Source: Longispora fulva (GTDB lineage Bacteria; Actinomycetota; Actinomycetes; Mycobacteriales; Micromonosporaceae). From it: a stretch of DNA of 64,000 nt. Of this stretch, positions 27,896-35,071 are shown one piece after another. The stretch spans positions 7,006,001 through 7,070,000 of the forward strand of contig NZ_JADOUF010000001.1 of NCBI RefSeq assembly GCF_015751905.1, written 5' to 3'. Position numbers and translations under genes: made by a program. The notes beneath the pieces were generated by a model. That model was not told where the DNA came from, ran no database searches, and saw nothing but the letters and a program-made list of their open reading frames with translations. Numbering within the stretch: position 1 is the first letter of the stretch; every line of letters begins with the position of its first letter.

Positions 27896-29020
27896 GTGCC
27901 CCGGGTCCTCGTCGACGCGACCAGTGTTCCGGCTGACAGAGGTGGGGTCGGTCGTTACCTTGACGGCCTGCTCGGCGCTCTGGCCAGCCTTCCGGTTGAT
28001 CTAGTGGTGGTGTCACAGCGCAGTGACACCGAGCGGTATGCCCGCCTGCTGCCCCGCGCGGAGGTGATCGCGGCCCCCGCTGCCGTGAACCACCGGCCGA
28101 CAAGGCTTGCCTGGGAGCAGACCGGTCTGCCGTTGCTCGCCCAGCAGGTGAAGGCGCAGGTGCTGCACGCGCCGTTCTACACCTGCCCGCTGCGCGCCCC
28201 GTGCCCGGTGACCGTGACGGTGCACGACGCGACGTTCTTCACCGAGCCGGAGCACTACGACAAGTCCCGGCGCACCTTCTTCCGCAGCGCGATCAAGACG
28301 TCGATGCGCCGGGCCAGCCGGGTGATCGTGCCCAGCAAGGCCACCCGCGACGAGCTGATCCGGCTGCTGGACGCCGACCCGACGAAGATCGACGTGGCGT
28401 ACCACGGGGTGGACACCCAGGCGTTCTACCCGCCGTCCGACGACGAGAAGGCGCGGGTCAGGGCCAGGCTCGGGCTCGGGGAGACCCAGTACATCGCGTT
28501 CCTCGGGGCCAAGGAGCCCCGGAAGAACGTGCCGAACCTGATCCGGGGCTGGGTCGCAGCCGTGTCCGACCGGGTCGACCCGCCGGTGCTGGTCATCGCC
28601 GGGGGCTCCGGCCACGACGACGACATCGACCGCGCCGCCGCCGAGGTGCCCGGCCACCTGAGGATGCTCCGCCCCGGCTACCTGAGGTACGCGGACCTGC
28701 CCGGCTACCTGGGCGGCGCCGTGATCGCGGCGTACCCGTCGCATGGTGAGGGTTTCGGCCTGCCGATCCTGGAGGCCATGGCCTGTGGGGCTCCGGTGCT
28801 GACCACGCCCCGGCTGTCCCTGCCGGAGGTGGGCGGCGACGCGGTGGCGTACACGGGCGAGGAGTCCGACGTGATCGGCACGGACCTGGCGTCGCTCCTC
28901 GACGACGCGCCCCGGCGGGCGCGGCTGTCGGAGGCCGGGCAGTCCCGGGCGAAGGAGTTCACCTGGGCGTCCAGCGCCGAGGTGCACGTGGCGGCCTGGA
29001 GCAGGGCCGCGGGGCTGTGA
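27896..29020 (+). CDS. Glycosyltransferase family 4
   Basis: GT-B fold retaining glycosyltransferase, 374 residues. The N-terminal part reads PRVLVDATSVPADRGGVGRYLDGLL, typical of mannosyl/rhamnosyl transferases. The C-terminal nucleotide-sugar site is HGEGFGLPILEAMACGAPVLTT with the ExxxxxxxE motif. RBS AAGGAGG precedes GTG 27896. Its neighbour manC makes GDP-mannose, so a mannosyl donor is plausible but not shown. The 242-bp upstream gap has GTGTCCGATGGG twice and otherwise no recognised feature. Confidence 0.88.
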   Translation: MPRVLVDATSVPADRGGVGRYLDGLLGALASLPVDLVVVSQRSDTERYARLLPRAEVIAAPAAVNHRPTRLAWEQTGLPLLAQQVKAQVLHAPFYTCPLRAPCPVTVTVHDATFFTEPEHYDKSRRTFFRSAIKTSMRRASRVIVPSKATRDELIRLLDADPTKIDVAYHGVDTQAFYPPSDDEKARVRARLGLGETQYIAFLGAKEPRKNVPNLIRGWVAAVSDRVDPPVLVIAGGSGHDDDIDRAAAEVPGHLRMLRPGYLRYADLPGYLGGAVIAAYPSHGEGFGLPILEAMACGAPVLTTPRLSLPEVGGDAVAYTGEESDVIGTDLASLLDDAPRRARLSEAGQSRAKEFTWASSAEVHVAAWSRAAGL

Positions 29021-29130
29021 GCACGCACGTCCGGGCCGCGCCGGGGCTGTGAGCCGCGCGGCTCCGGGCCGCGTGCCGCAGTGGTGATTCGCCCGCCCGG
29101 GCCGCGTGCCGGGGCGGTGGGTCGCGCTGC
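29001..29130 (+). repeat. 33-bp imperfect tandem repeat after the glycosyltransferase gene
   Basis: Units starting near 29001, 29031, 29064 and 29097 share CCGGGCCGCG plus a following GC-rich part, with a period of about 33 bp. The first unit contains the stop codon of the glycosyltransferase gene, so the array looks like repeated duplication of the gene's 3' end. It occupies most of the 180-bp gap before manC. Confidence 0.55.
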
Positions 29131-29188
29131 CCGGAGGGGCGTGGCGGGCCTGTTAACCGCCGGTTGGGTTCGGGCCGGTTCAGCCAGG

Positions 29189-29194
29189 CATAAT
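29189..29194 (+). promoter_or_regulatory. -10 hexamer of manC
   Basis: CATAAT, five of six matches to TATAAT, 6 nt before the manC ATG at 29201; probably leaderless. Confidence 0.55.
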
Positions 29195-29200
29195 GCACGA

Positions 29201-30286
29201 ATGCTGTACTCGGTCATTCCCGCCGGCGGCAGCGGCACGCGGCTCTGGCCGCTGTCCCGCGCCGGGCACCCGAAGTTCCTGCACCCGCTGACCGGTTCCG
29301 ACCGGTCGCTGCTGCAGGCCACCGTCGACCGGCTGGGGCCGCTGTCCCCGGCCGACCGGACGTACGTGGTGACGGGCGTCTCGCACGCCGTGGCAGTGTC
29401 CCGGCAGTTGCCGGACGTGCCCGAGGCGAACATCCTCGTCGAGCCCTCGCAGCGCGACTCCTGCGCCGCCATCGGGCTCGCCGCGGCCGTGATCGCCCAC
29501 CGCGACCCCGGCGCGATCATGGGCGTGTTCTCCGCTGACCACCTGATCGGCGACGAGGCGCGCTTCGTCGAGGTGATCCGGGAGGCGATGGCCGCTGCGT
29601 CCGCCGGGTACCTGGCCACGCTCGGCATCACCCCGACCCGGCCGGAGGTCGGCTTCGGCTACCTCAAGATCGGCACGCTGGTGCACGGTGCGGCGCGGCA
29701 GGTCGAGGAGTTCCGGGAGAAGCCGGCCCACGCGCTGGCGGTGCAGTACACCGAGTCCGGCGAGTACCTGTGGAACGCCGGCATGTTCGTCTTCCAGGTC
29801 GAGACGTTCCTCGCCGAGCTGGACCGGCAGAAGCCGGAGCTGCACGCCGGCATCCAGGCCATCGCCGCGGCCTGGGACACCCCGGACCGCGACGCCGTCC
29901 TCGCGGACGTCTGGCCCGGGCTGGAGAAGATCTCCATCGACTACGCGGTGATGGAGGGCGCGGCGGCGGCGGGCCGGGTCGTCACGGTCCCCGGCGACTT
30001 CCCGTGGAGCGACGTCGGCGACTTCCACGCCCTCGGCGAGTCCCTGCCCTGCGACGACGCCGGCAACCTGATCCTCGGCGCCGACCGGGCCAACGTACTG
30101 ACCCGCGACGTCAAGGACTCGGTGATCGTGTCGAGCACCGGCCGGGTCGTCGCGGCGATCGGCGTCGACAACCTGGTCATCGTCGACACCCCGGACGCGC
30201 TGATGGTGGTGCCGCGCGGCCGGGCCCAGGAGGTCAAGCAGATCGTGGACGAGTTGAAGGCGCGGGGCGAGGACCGGTACGTCTGA
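29201..30286 (+). CDS. manC: Mannose-1-phosphate guanylyltransferase
   Basis: Forms GDP-mannose from mannose-1-phosphate and GTP, 361 residues. The pyrophosphorylase signature is YSVIPAGGSGTRLWPLSRAGHPKFL, and FSADHLIGDEARF carries the metal-binding Asp. VGFGYLKIG, FREKPAHALA and YLWNAGMFVF follow, and SIDYAVMEGA with PWSDVGDFHAL completes the site. It lacks the isomerase domain of bifunctional enzymes; manA is separate at 47.5 kb. It supplies mannosylated phosphatidylinositols and glycans. Confidence 0.95.
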   Translation: MLYSVIPAGGSGTRLWPLSRAGHPKFLHPLTGSDRSLLQATVDRLGPLSPADRTYVVTGVSHAVAVSRQLPDVPEANILVEPSQRDSCAAIGLAAAVIAHRDPGAIMGVFSADHLIGDEARFVEVIREAMAAASAGYLATLGITPTRPEVGFGYLKIGTLVHGAARQVEEFREKPAHALAVQYTESGEYLWNAGMFVFQVETFLAELDRQKPELHAGIQAIAAAWDTPDRDAVLADVWPGLEKISIDYAVMEGAAAAGRVVTVPGDFPWSDVGDFHALGESLPCDDAGNLILGADRANVLTRDVKDSVIVSSTGRVVAAIGVDNLVIVDTPDALMVVPRGRAQEVKQIVDELKARGEDRYV

Positions 30287-30290
30287 CGGC

Positions 30291-30641
30291 TCAACCCAGT
30301 CGCCACACCAGCCAGTCGCCGGCCTCGTCGACCTGCAGCTGGTAGCCGCGGCCGGGGTCGAGGGGCAGCGGGCCGAGCCGGGTCGGTAGGGACTCCATCG
30401 GCCCGCCGTCGTCCACCAGCCGGTACGTGTGGCCGACCTCCGTCCACACCCCGCCGGCCACGGTCCAGGTTCCGCCGTCGTGGACGACGCCGTAGGTGTC
30501 GCCGGGGGTCATCCAGTAGCAGTACAGGCCGTCGCCGTCGTCGGCCCCGTCGTCGTGCAGCTGGTAGCAGTTGATCCGGGCCAGGCCCTCCTCGGCGCTG
30601 GTGTCGAGGGTGCCGAGAACTGTCGCGGTGTGCGGGGTCAT
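30291..30641 (-). CDS. Small acidic hypothetical protein
   Basis: A 116-residue, strongly acidic protein rich in Trp, Tyr and Asp (DDGADDGDGLYCYWMTPGDTYGVVHDGGTWTVAGG), predicted cytoplasmic and mostly beta. GGGAGG precedes ATG 30641 at good spacing. No signal peptide or membrane segment is seen. I do not recognise the family. It stands alone between manC (4 bp from the convergent stop) and the F420 operon. Confidence 0.7.
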   Translation of the reverse strand: MTPHTATVLGTLDTSAEEGLARINCYQLHDDGADDGDGLYCYWMTPGDTYGVVHDGGTWTVAGGVWTEVGHTYRLVDDGGPMESLPTRLGPLPLDPGRGYQLQVDEAGDWLVWRLG

Positions 30642-30798
30642 TGCGCCTCCCAGGGATGTTCGCGACCGGCCCGGCCCGGGACGGTCCCCGCCAGGTGGCC
30701 ACTTTCTCTCCTGGTGAGACTTAGGGCGTGTCCGGGCGTGACGCGACTTTTCGCCACTCGGGCCGGCGCTCCGCGCCGGGCGCGCGGGCCGCGACCCG

Positions 30799-31308
30799 CT
30801 AGCCGCGCACCGCCGCCAGCGCCGGCCCGACCAGGCACGCCGTCGCGTCCGCCAACGGGGACGGCAACGCGTCCACCGGGAACCAGCCCAGCTCCGCCGA
30901 CTCCTCGCTCACCGTGAACACGGCCCCCTCGGGGGCGACGGCGACGTACCGCACGTCGTGGTGCGCCGACCCGCCCCCGCACCCCACCCGGTGCACGTCG
31001 AAGTGGATCGGCTCCGGGTGCAGCACGAGGTCGGCGATGCCGCTCTCCTCCACGGCCTCGCGCAGCGCCGCCCCGGCGAGGGTGGCGTCGCCCGGCTCCA
31101 AGTGGCCGCCGAGCTGCACCCACTTGCGGAACTTGCCGTGCAGGCAGAGCAGTACCTCGGTGTGGTCGTGCGAGAGCACCAGGGTCGAGGCGGTGACGTG
31201 GCCGGGGAGGTGCGCCCGGGTGAGCGCGACCGGGCCGGCCGTCAGCAGGTCGGCGGTGACCGGAACGTCCCGGAAGACCCGCACGGCGTCGTCGTACAGC
31301 GTGGTCAT
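30799..31308 (-). CDS. NUDIX hydrolase, third gene of the F420 operon
   Basis: A 169-residue NUDIX-fold protein. The box is WVQLGGHLEPGDATLAGAALREAVEESGI, close to the consensus with one residue more between the first Glu/Asp and RE. The ATG at 31308 overlaps the fbiB stop (ATGA), so it is co-translated with FbiB. Placement behind fbiA-fbiB suggests hydrolysis of a nucleotide or by-product connected with F420 synthesis, but no substrate can be read from sequence. Confidence 0.87.
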   Translation of the reverse strand: MTTLYDDAVRVFRDVPVTADLLTAGPVALTRAHLPGHVTASTLVLSHDHTEVLLCLHGKFRKWVQLGGHLEPGDATLAGAALREAVEESGIADLVLHPEPIHFDVHRVGCGGGSAHHDVRYVAVAPEGAVFTVSEESAELGWFPVDALPSPLADATACLVGPALAAVRG

Positions 31309-32741
31309 CGCGTCACCAGGTAGTCGGTCGGGTCCCGGTCGGGACGGGGGCCGGGCGGATCCAGCGGGTACCCGATCGCCACCGCGCCCATCGGCTGCCA
31401 GTCCGCCGGCAGGTCGAGGACGGCGCGCACCACGTCCGGGCAGAACATCGTGGACGACACCCAGCACGAGCCGAGCCCGTGCGCGGCCAGGCTGACCAGC
31501 AGGTTCTGCACGCCGGCGCCCATTGCGACGTGGAACATGGTCCGCTCGGCGTCGGACCGGCGCGGGTCCGGGTAGGGGTGCGCGGCCTCGGAGACGAGGC
31601 AGGGCACGACCAGCTCGGGGGCCGCGCGGAGCAGATCGCCGCGCCGGAGCCGGCGGTCGATCTGGTCGGGGGTGAAGCCGTCGCCGCGCAGGTCGGCGGC
31701 CCACGCGTCGCGCATCGCGTCGAGAAGCGCGTCCCGGGCCGCGCGGACGTGCACGAACCGCCACGGGACGCTGTGGTGCGGGGCCGGCGCGGTCAGTGCG
31801 TCACCCACCGCCGCCCGGATCAGATGGTCGGGCACCGGCTCTTTCTGGAAGCTACGAGTGGAGCGTCGCCCCGCCACGGCGGTCCGTCGGGCCTCGGCCG
31901 TCCCGAGGCTGAACAGGTCGTGCGCGGCATCCCGGACCAGCGTCTCGGCCACGCCCGGCCCGTCCGCCAGGACGGCGCCCGACACCCCGCCACCACGCCG
32001 GGCACCCGTGGCCCCGGTTCCGGCGGCGTCGGGTCCTGCGATCCCGGATCGGGCGGACATGGCCAGGCCGCGCACCACCGCCACCGGCACCTGGTCGATC
32101 TTGCCCTTGACCAGCTCCCCGGCGGCGGCCAGCTCGTCCACCACGGCCATCCGGGTCACGTGCAGCTCGTTGCCGTACGCGTCGGTCTCGCCCCGGTGGT
32201 CGCGCAGCGGGTGCACGCCGGCCGCCCCGATCGCGAAGTCGACCAGTCCGTCGCGCCACGGCCGGCCCATGGTGTCGGTGACGACGACGCCGACGTCGAG
32301 CCCCCGGGCGGCGAGCGCGGTACGCAGCGCGCGGGCCGACGCGTCGGGGTCCACGGGCAGGAGGACCATCCGGGAAGGGTCGACGTTGGACTCGTCGATG
32401 CCGGCGTTGTTCAGGACGTACCCGTGATGCGTCTGGACGATTTTGATCTTGCCCCGGGTGGCCACGGTGCGGGCGGTCTCGCCGGCCAGGATCGCGGCCT
32501 TGGCCTCCTCGCGCGCCGGTCCGTCGGCGGGCACGTCGACCAGCCGGCCCTCGGCCTTCGAAACGATCTTGCTGGTCACCACGAGGATGTCGCCGTCGGC
32601 CAGCCACGGCGCGGCCCCGCTGACCAGCGCCGCGAGGTCGTCGCCAGGGGACACGTCGCCGATCCCGGTCACCGGCAGGATGGTCAGCGCACCCGGCATG
32701 GTCGGCGCACCTGGCACCGGGGAGCCCGGCGTCGTCAGCAT
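31305..32741 (-). CDS. fbiB: Coenzyme F420:L-glutamate ligase with nitroreductase domain
   Basis: Bifunctional FbiB of 478 residues. The N-terminal CofE-like domain adds glutamates to F420-0 (ALVSGAAPWLADGDILVVTSKIVSKAEGR, VVTDTMGRPWRDGLVDFAIGAAG). From about residue 240 a nitroreductase-fold FMN domain follows (GRRSTRSFQKEPVPDHLIRAAV, MGAGVQNLLVSLAAHGLGSCWVS), which reduces dehydro-F420-0. ATG 32741 overlaps the fbiA stop, and its own stop overlaps the NUDIX start. A low-complexity insertion rich in Ala/Gly/Pro joins the two domains. Confidence 0.95.
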   Translation of the reverse strand: MLTTPGSPVPGAPTMPGALTILPVTGIGDVSPGDDLAALVSGAAPWLADGDILVVTSKIVSKAEGRLVDVPADGPAREEAKAAILAGETARTVATRGKIKIVQTHHGYVLNNAGIDESNVDPSRMVLLPVDPDASARALRTALAARGLDVGVVVTDTMGRPWRDGLVDFAIGAAGVHPLRDHRGETDAYGNELHVTRMAVVDELAAAGELVKGKIDQVPVAVVRGLAMSARSGIAGPDAAGTGATGARRGGGVSGAVLADGPGVAETLVRDAAHDLFSLGTAEARRTAVAGRRSTRSFQKEPVPDHLIRAAVGDALTAPAPHHSVPWRFVHVRAARDALLDAMRDAWAADLRGDGFTPDQIDRRLRRGDLLRAAPELVVPCLVSEAAHPYPDPRRSDAERTMFHVAMGAGVQNLLVSLAAHGLGSCWVSSTMFCPDVVRAVLDLPADWQPMGAVAIGYPLDPPGPRPDRDPTDYLVTR

Positions 32742-33643
32742 GCCAGCGCCGCCTCGACCATCGCGACCGTCGCGGCCTCGTCGGTCATCCACAGCGGGGT
32801 CCGCACCACCTCGACCCCCTCGATCTCGGCGGTGTCGTCGCTGTCGACCAGCCACGCCGTCAGGAAGTCCGCGTACATCGCGCCGACGGCCCCGGCCGTC
32901 ACCGGCACCCCGAGCACCGCGAGGCACTTGTCCGCCATGCCCCGCACCGGCGCGTCGCCGATGATCGGGGACACCCCGACGACCTTGCGGCCGACCAGCG
33001 CGGCCCGCAGCCCGGGCACCGCCAGAATCGGGGCGATCGAGACGACCGGGTTCGAAGGTGCGACAAGGATCACATCTGCTGAATCCAGTGCTTCCAGGAC
33101 GCCGGGGGCCGGACGGGACTCGGCCGCGCCGAGGAAGACGAAGGTCTCGGTCGGGATGTCCGCGCGGTACCGGATCCACCACTCCTGGAAATGCACCGCG
33201 CCCTGGTCGGTGACGGCGTGCGTCTCGAGCTTGTTGTCGGTCGCCGGCAGCATCGTGATCCCCGGCTGCCACCGTTCGCACAGGTTGCGGGTGATCTGGG
33301 ACAGCGGGAGGCCGGCCGACAGCTGCCGGGTGCGCACCAGGTGGGTGGCGATGTCCTTGTCGCCGAGCCCGAACCAGGTCGGCTCGGCGCCGTACTTCGC
33401 CAGCTCCTCCTTCACGGTCCAGCTCTCCCCGGCCCGGCCCCAACCGCGCTCGGTGTCGGATCCGCCACCCAGCGTGTACATGATGGAGTCCAGGTCCGGG
33501 CAGATCCGCAGCCCGTGCAAGGTCACGTCGTCGCCCACGTTGACGATCGCGGTGACCTCGGCGTCGTGGGCGCGGGCCCAGGCCCGTACCCCGAGGAGGA
33601 ACCGCGCGCCGCCGATGCCACCGGCCAGTACCGCAATACGCAT
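32735..33643 (-). CDS. fbiA: 2-phospho-L-lactate transferase
   Basis: CofD/FbiA, 302 residues, which transfers the phospholactyl (or phosphoenolpyruvyl) group onto FO to form F420-0 or its dehydro form. MRIAVLAGGIGGARFLLGVRAWA is the N-terminal signature; NVGDDVTLHGLRICPDLDSIMYTLGG holds the metal and substrate residues. GAGGA lies about 7 nt before ATG 33643. It heads a coupled three-gene operon and may be driven from a -10 interlocked with that of the divergent gene at 33706-33715. Confidence 0.95.
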   Translation of the reverse strand: MRIAVLAGGIGGARFLLGVRAWARAHDAEVTAIVNVGDDVTLHGLRICPDLDSIMYTLGGGSDTERGWGRAGESWTVKEELAKYGAEPTWFGLGDKDIATHLVRTRQLSAGLPLSQITRNLCERWQPGITMLPATDNKLETHAVTDQGAVHFQEWWIRYRADIPTETFVFLGAAESRPAPGVLEALDSADVILVAPSNPVVSIAPILAVPGLRAALVGRKVVGVSPIIGDAPVRGMADKCLAVLGVPVTAGAVGAMYADFLTAWLVDSDDTAEIEGVEVVRTPLWMTDEAATVAMVEAALAC

Positions 33644-33705
33644 CCCAGCATCCTCGCATCGGGGATCCGGGGGTGGCGCGCGCCCACTAGGGTGTGGCCG
33701 CCCAG

Positions 33706-33715
33706 ACAGTAGGGT
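33706..33715. promoter_or_regulatory. Interlocked bidirectional -10 between fbiA and the YGQ-rich gene
   Basis: ACAGTAGGGT holds TAGGGT on the plus strand and TACTGT on the minus strand, sharing the TA. It lies at the centre of the 137-bp divergent gap, giving leaders of about 55-60 nt in each direction, both with ribosome binding sites. Confidence 0.5.
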
Positions 33716-33780
33716 GCGAAACGGGCCAGGCCCGCCCGCACGGACTATGGTGATCGGCAACAAAGCTTCAAGGAGGCGCT

Positions 33781-34881
33781 GTGTCCACCCCGACGACGGC
33801 CGAAGAGAAGTCGGCGGCCGACTTCACCAAGCCCTACCGGTCCCTGGCAGCCCTCGTGCTGGTCTCGGTCGCCGGCCTGCTGCTATTTGTCAACGTCCTC
33901 CATCTCCTGCTGGCCACGGACGGGTGGGCCTACGGGTTCACCAGTCGGGCCTTCCTCGGCTTCGACAACTTCGTCGGGGTGACCTCGATAGCGTTGCCGC
34001 TGGTGGCGGTGCTGATCGCGACGCACGTGAAGCCGATGACGCAGAACGCGAAGCTGATCACCCTGATCGCCCTGGTGGAGTACGGGGTGGGGGCGCTGTT
34101 CGGCCTGATCACCCTGATCGCAGGCCAGTTGTACGCCTTCGAGAGGGCCGGCGCCGGCTCCGAGCACCCCGGGGCCACCGATGACACCCTGTCGGTGATC
34201 TTCGGCATCCTCGGCGACCTGGGCATGTTCGCGCTGTTCGGCCTGGCAGTGTTCTTCGTGTTCCGGGTCTACGCCGGCGTCTTCGTGGCCCAGCGCCCGC
34301 CGAAGCCCGTCGCCCAGCCGGCCTACCCGCCCCAGGGCTACGGCCAGCCGCAGCAGGGGTACCCGCCGCAGGGCTACGGCCAGCAGCCGCAGCAGCCCCA
34401 GCAGCAGTACGGGCAGCCGGCCTACGGCCAGCAGCCCTACGGCCAGCAGGGCTACGCCCCGACGGCCGCCCCGGCGTCGGCCCCGCCGGCGTACGGCCAG
34501 ACGACCCCGCCGTACGGCCAGCAGCCCCAGCAGCCCCAGCAGTACGGACAGCAGGCGCAGCCGGCCTCCGCCCCGCCGGCTCAGGCTCCCTACGGCCAGC
34601 AGCCGCAGTACGGCCAGCCGCAGCAGCAGTACGGCGACCAGACCCAGGTCGTGCAGCAGCAGCCCCAGGCGGCCCCCCAGCCGCAGAGCTCGCCGTTCGC
34701 GAGCTACGCGGCCCCGACGTCGGCCCCGCCGGCCCACGCCGCGCAGGGCGGCTCGGATCAGGGTTGGCCGCCGGCCCAGCAGGCCGCGCCGTCGGCCCCG
34801 CAGGGTGGGGGCTTCCCCCCGCAGGACGAGGCCCAGCGCACCCAGATGATCCAGCCCGGCCAGATCCCGCCGGCTCAGTGA
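33781..34881 (+). CDS. Four-helix membrane protein with prion-like YGQ-rich tail
   Basis: A 366-residue protein. Residues 1-170 hold four membrane helices (LAALVLVSVAGLLLFVNVLH; GVTSIALPLVAVLIATHV; LIALVEYGVGALFGLITLIAG; LGDLGMFALFGLAVFFVF). The remaining 195 residues are low-complexity, made mostly of Pro, Gln, Tyr, Gly and Ala with repeated YGQ(Q/P) units, and end in an acidic/Gln stretch. Both ends should be cytoplasmic. RBS AAGGAGG precedes GTG 33781. The tail resembles phase-separating or protein-recruiting tails of actinobacterial envelope proteins. Function unknown. Confidence 0.8.
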   Translation: MSTPTTAEEKSAADFTKPYRSLAALVLVSVAGLLLFVNVLHLLLATDGWAYGFTSRAFLGFDNFVGVTSIALPLVAVLIATHVKPMTQNAKLITLIALVEYGVGALFGLITLIAGQLYAFERAGAGSEHPGATDDTLSVIFGILGDLGMFALFGLAVFFVFRVYAGVFVAQRPPKPVAQPAYPPQGYGQPQQGYPPQGYGQQPQQPQQQYGQPAYGQQPYGQQGYAPTAAPASAPPAYGQTTPPYGQQPQQPQQYGQQAQPASAPPAQAPYGQQPQYGQPQQQYGDQTQVVQQQPQAAPQPQSSPFASYAAPTSAPPAHAAQGGSDQGWPPAQQAAPSAPQGGGFPPQDEAQRTQMIQPGQIPPAQ

Positions 34882-34882
34882 A

Positions 34883-35030
34883 GGCCCGCTGAGGGCGACG
34901 ATGCGCGCGTTGGCCGGCCACCTGCATACAACACCGGTATGCAGGTGGCCGTCTCGGTTGTGACGGAGGCGCGCCGGCCGGCAGAGCGCATCCCCACCCT
35001 CAGCGGGCCCACAGGGCTAGATCAAGAGCG
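34883..35030 (+). ncRNA. Structured repeat element, copy 1 (candidate RNA)
   Basis: Starts 2 nt after the preceding stop. Outer stem: 34883-34895 with 34997-35009 (13 perfect pairs). Second stem: 34900-34906 with 34986-34992. Apical hairpin: 34916-34929 with 34937-34950 (14 pairs) around loop AACACCG. A conserved tail CAAGAGC follows the outer stem. The same architecture recurs at 50950-51095 with base-pair-preserving changes. No terminator follows; the fbiC promoter begins at 35060. Whether it acts as RNA or as an extragenic palindromic repeat is open. Confidence 0.6.
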
Positions 35031-35059
35031 ACACCAAAAGATGGTTTCCTACTTCGGAG

Positions 35060-35065
35060 TAGGGT
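35060..35065 (+). promoter_or_regulatory. -10 hexamer of fbiC
   Basis: TAGGGT, 6 nt before the GTG start at 35072. The gene is probably leaderless, which argues against copy 1 of the structured element being a 5' riboswitch of fbiC. Confidence 0.5.
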
Positions 35066-35071
35066 GGCCGG

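Noticed and set aside
34883-35071. Copy 1 of the structured element as a riboswitch of fbiC
   Set aside because: fbiC has its own -10 (35060-35065) 6 nt before the GTG, so the element is probably not in its mRNA, and the second copy lies downstream of ahcY and not before an F420 gene.
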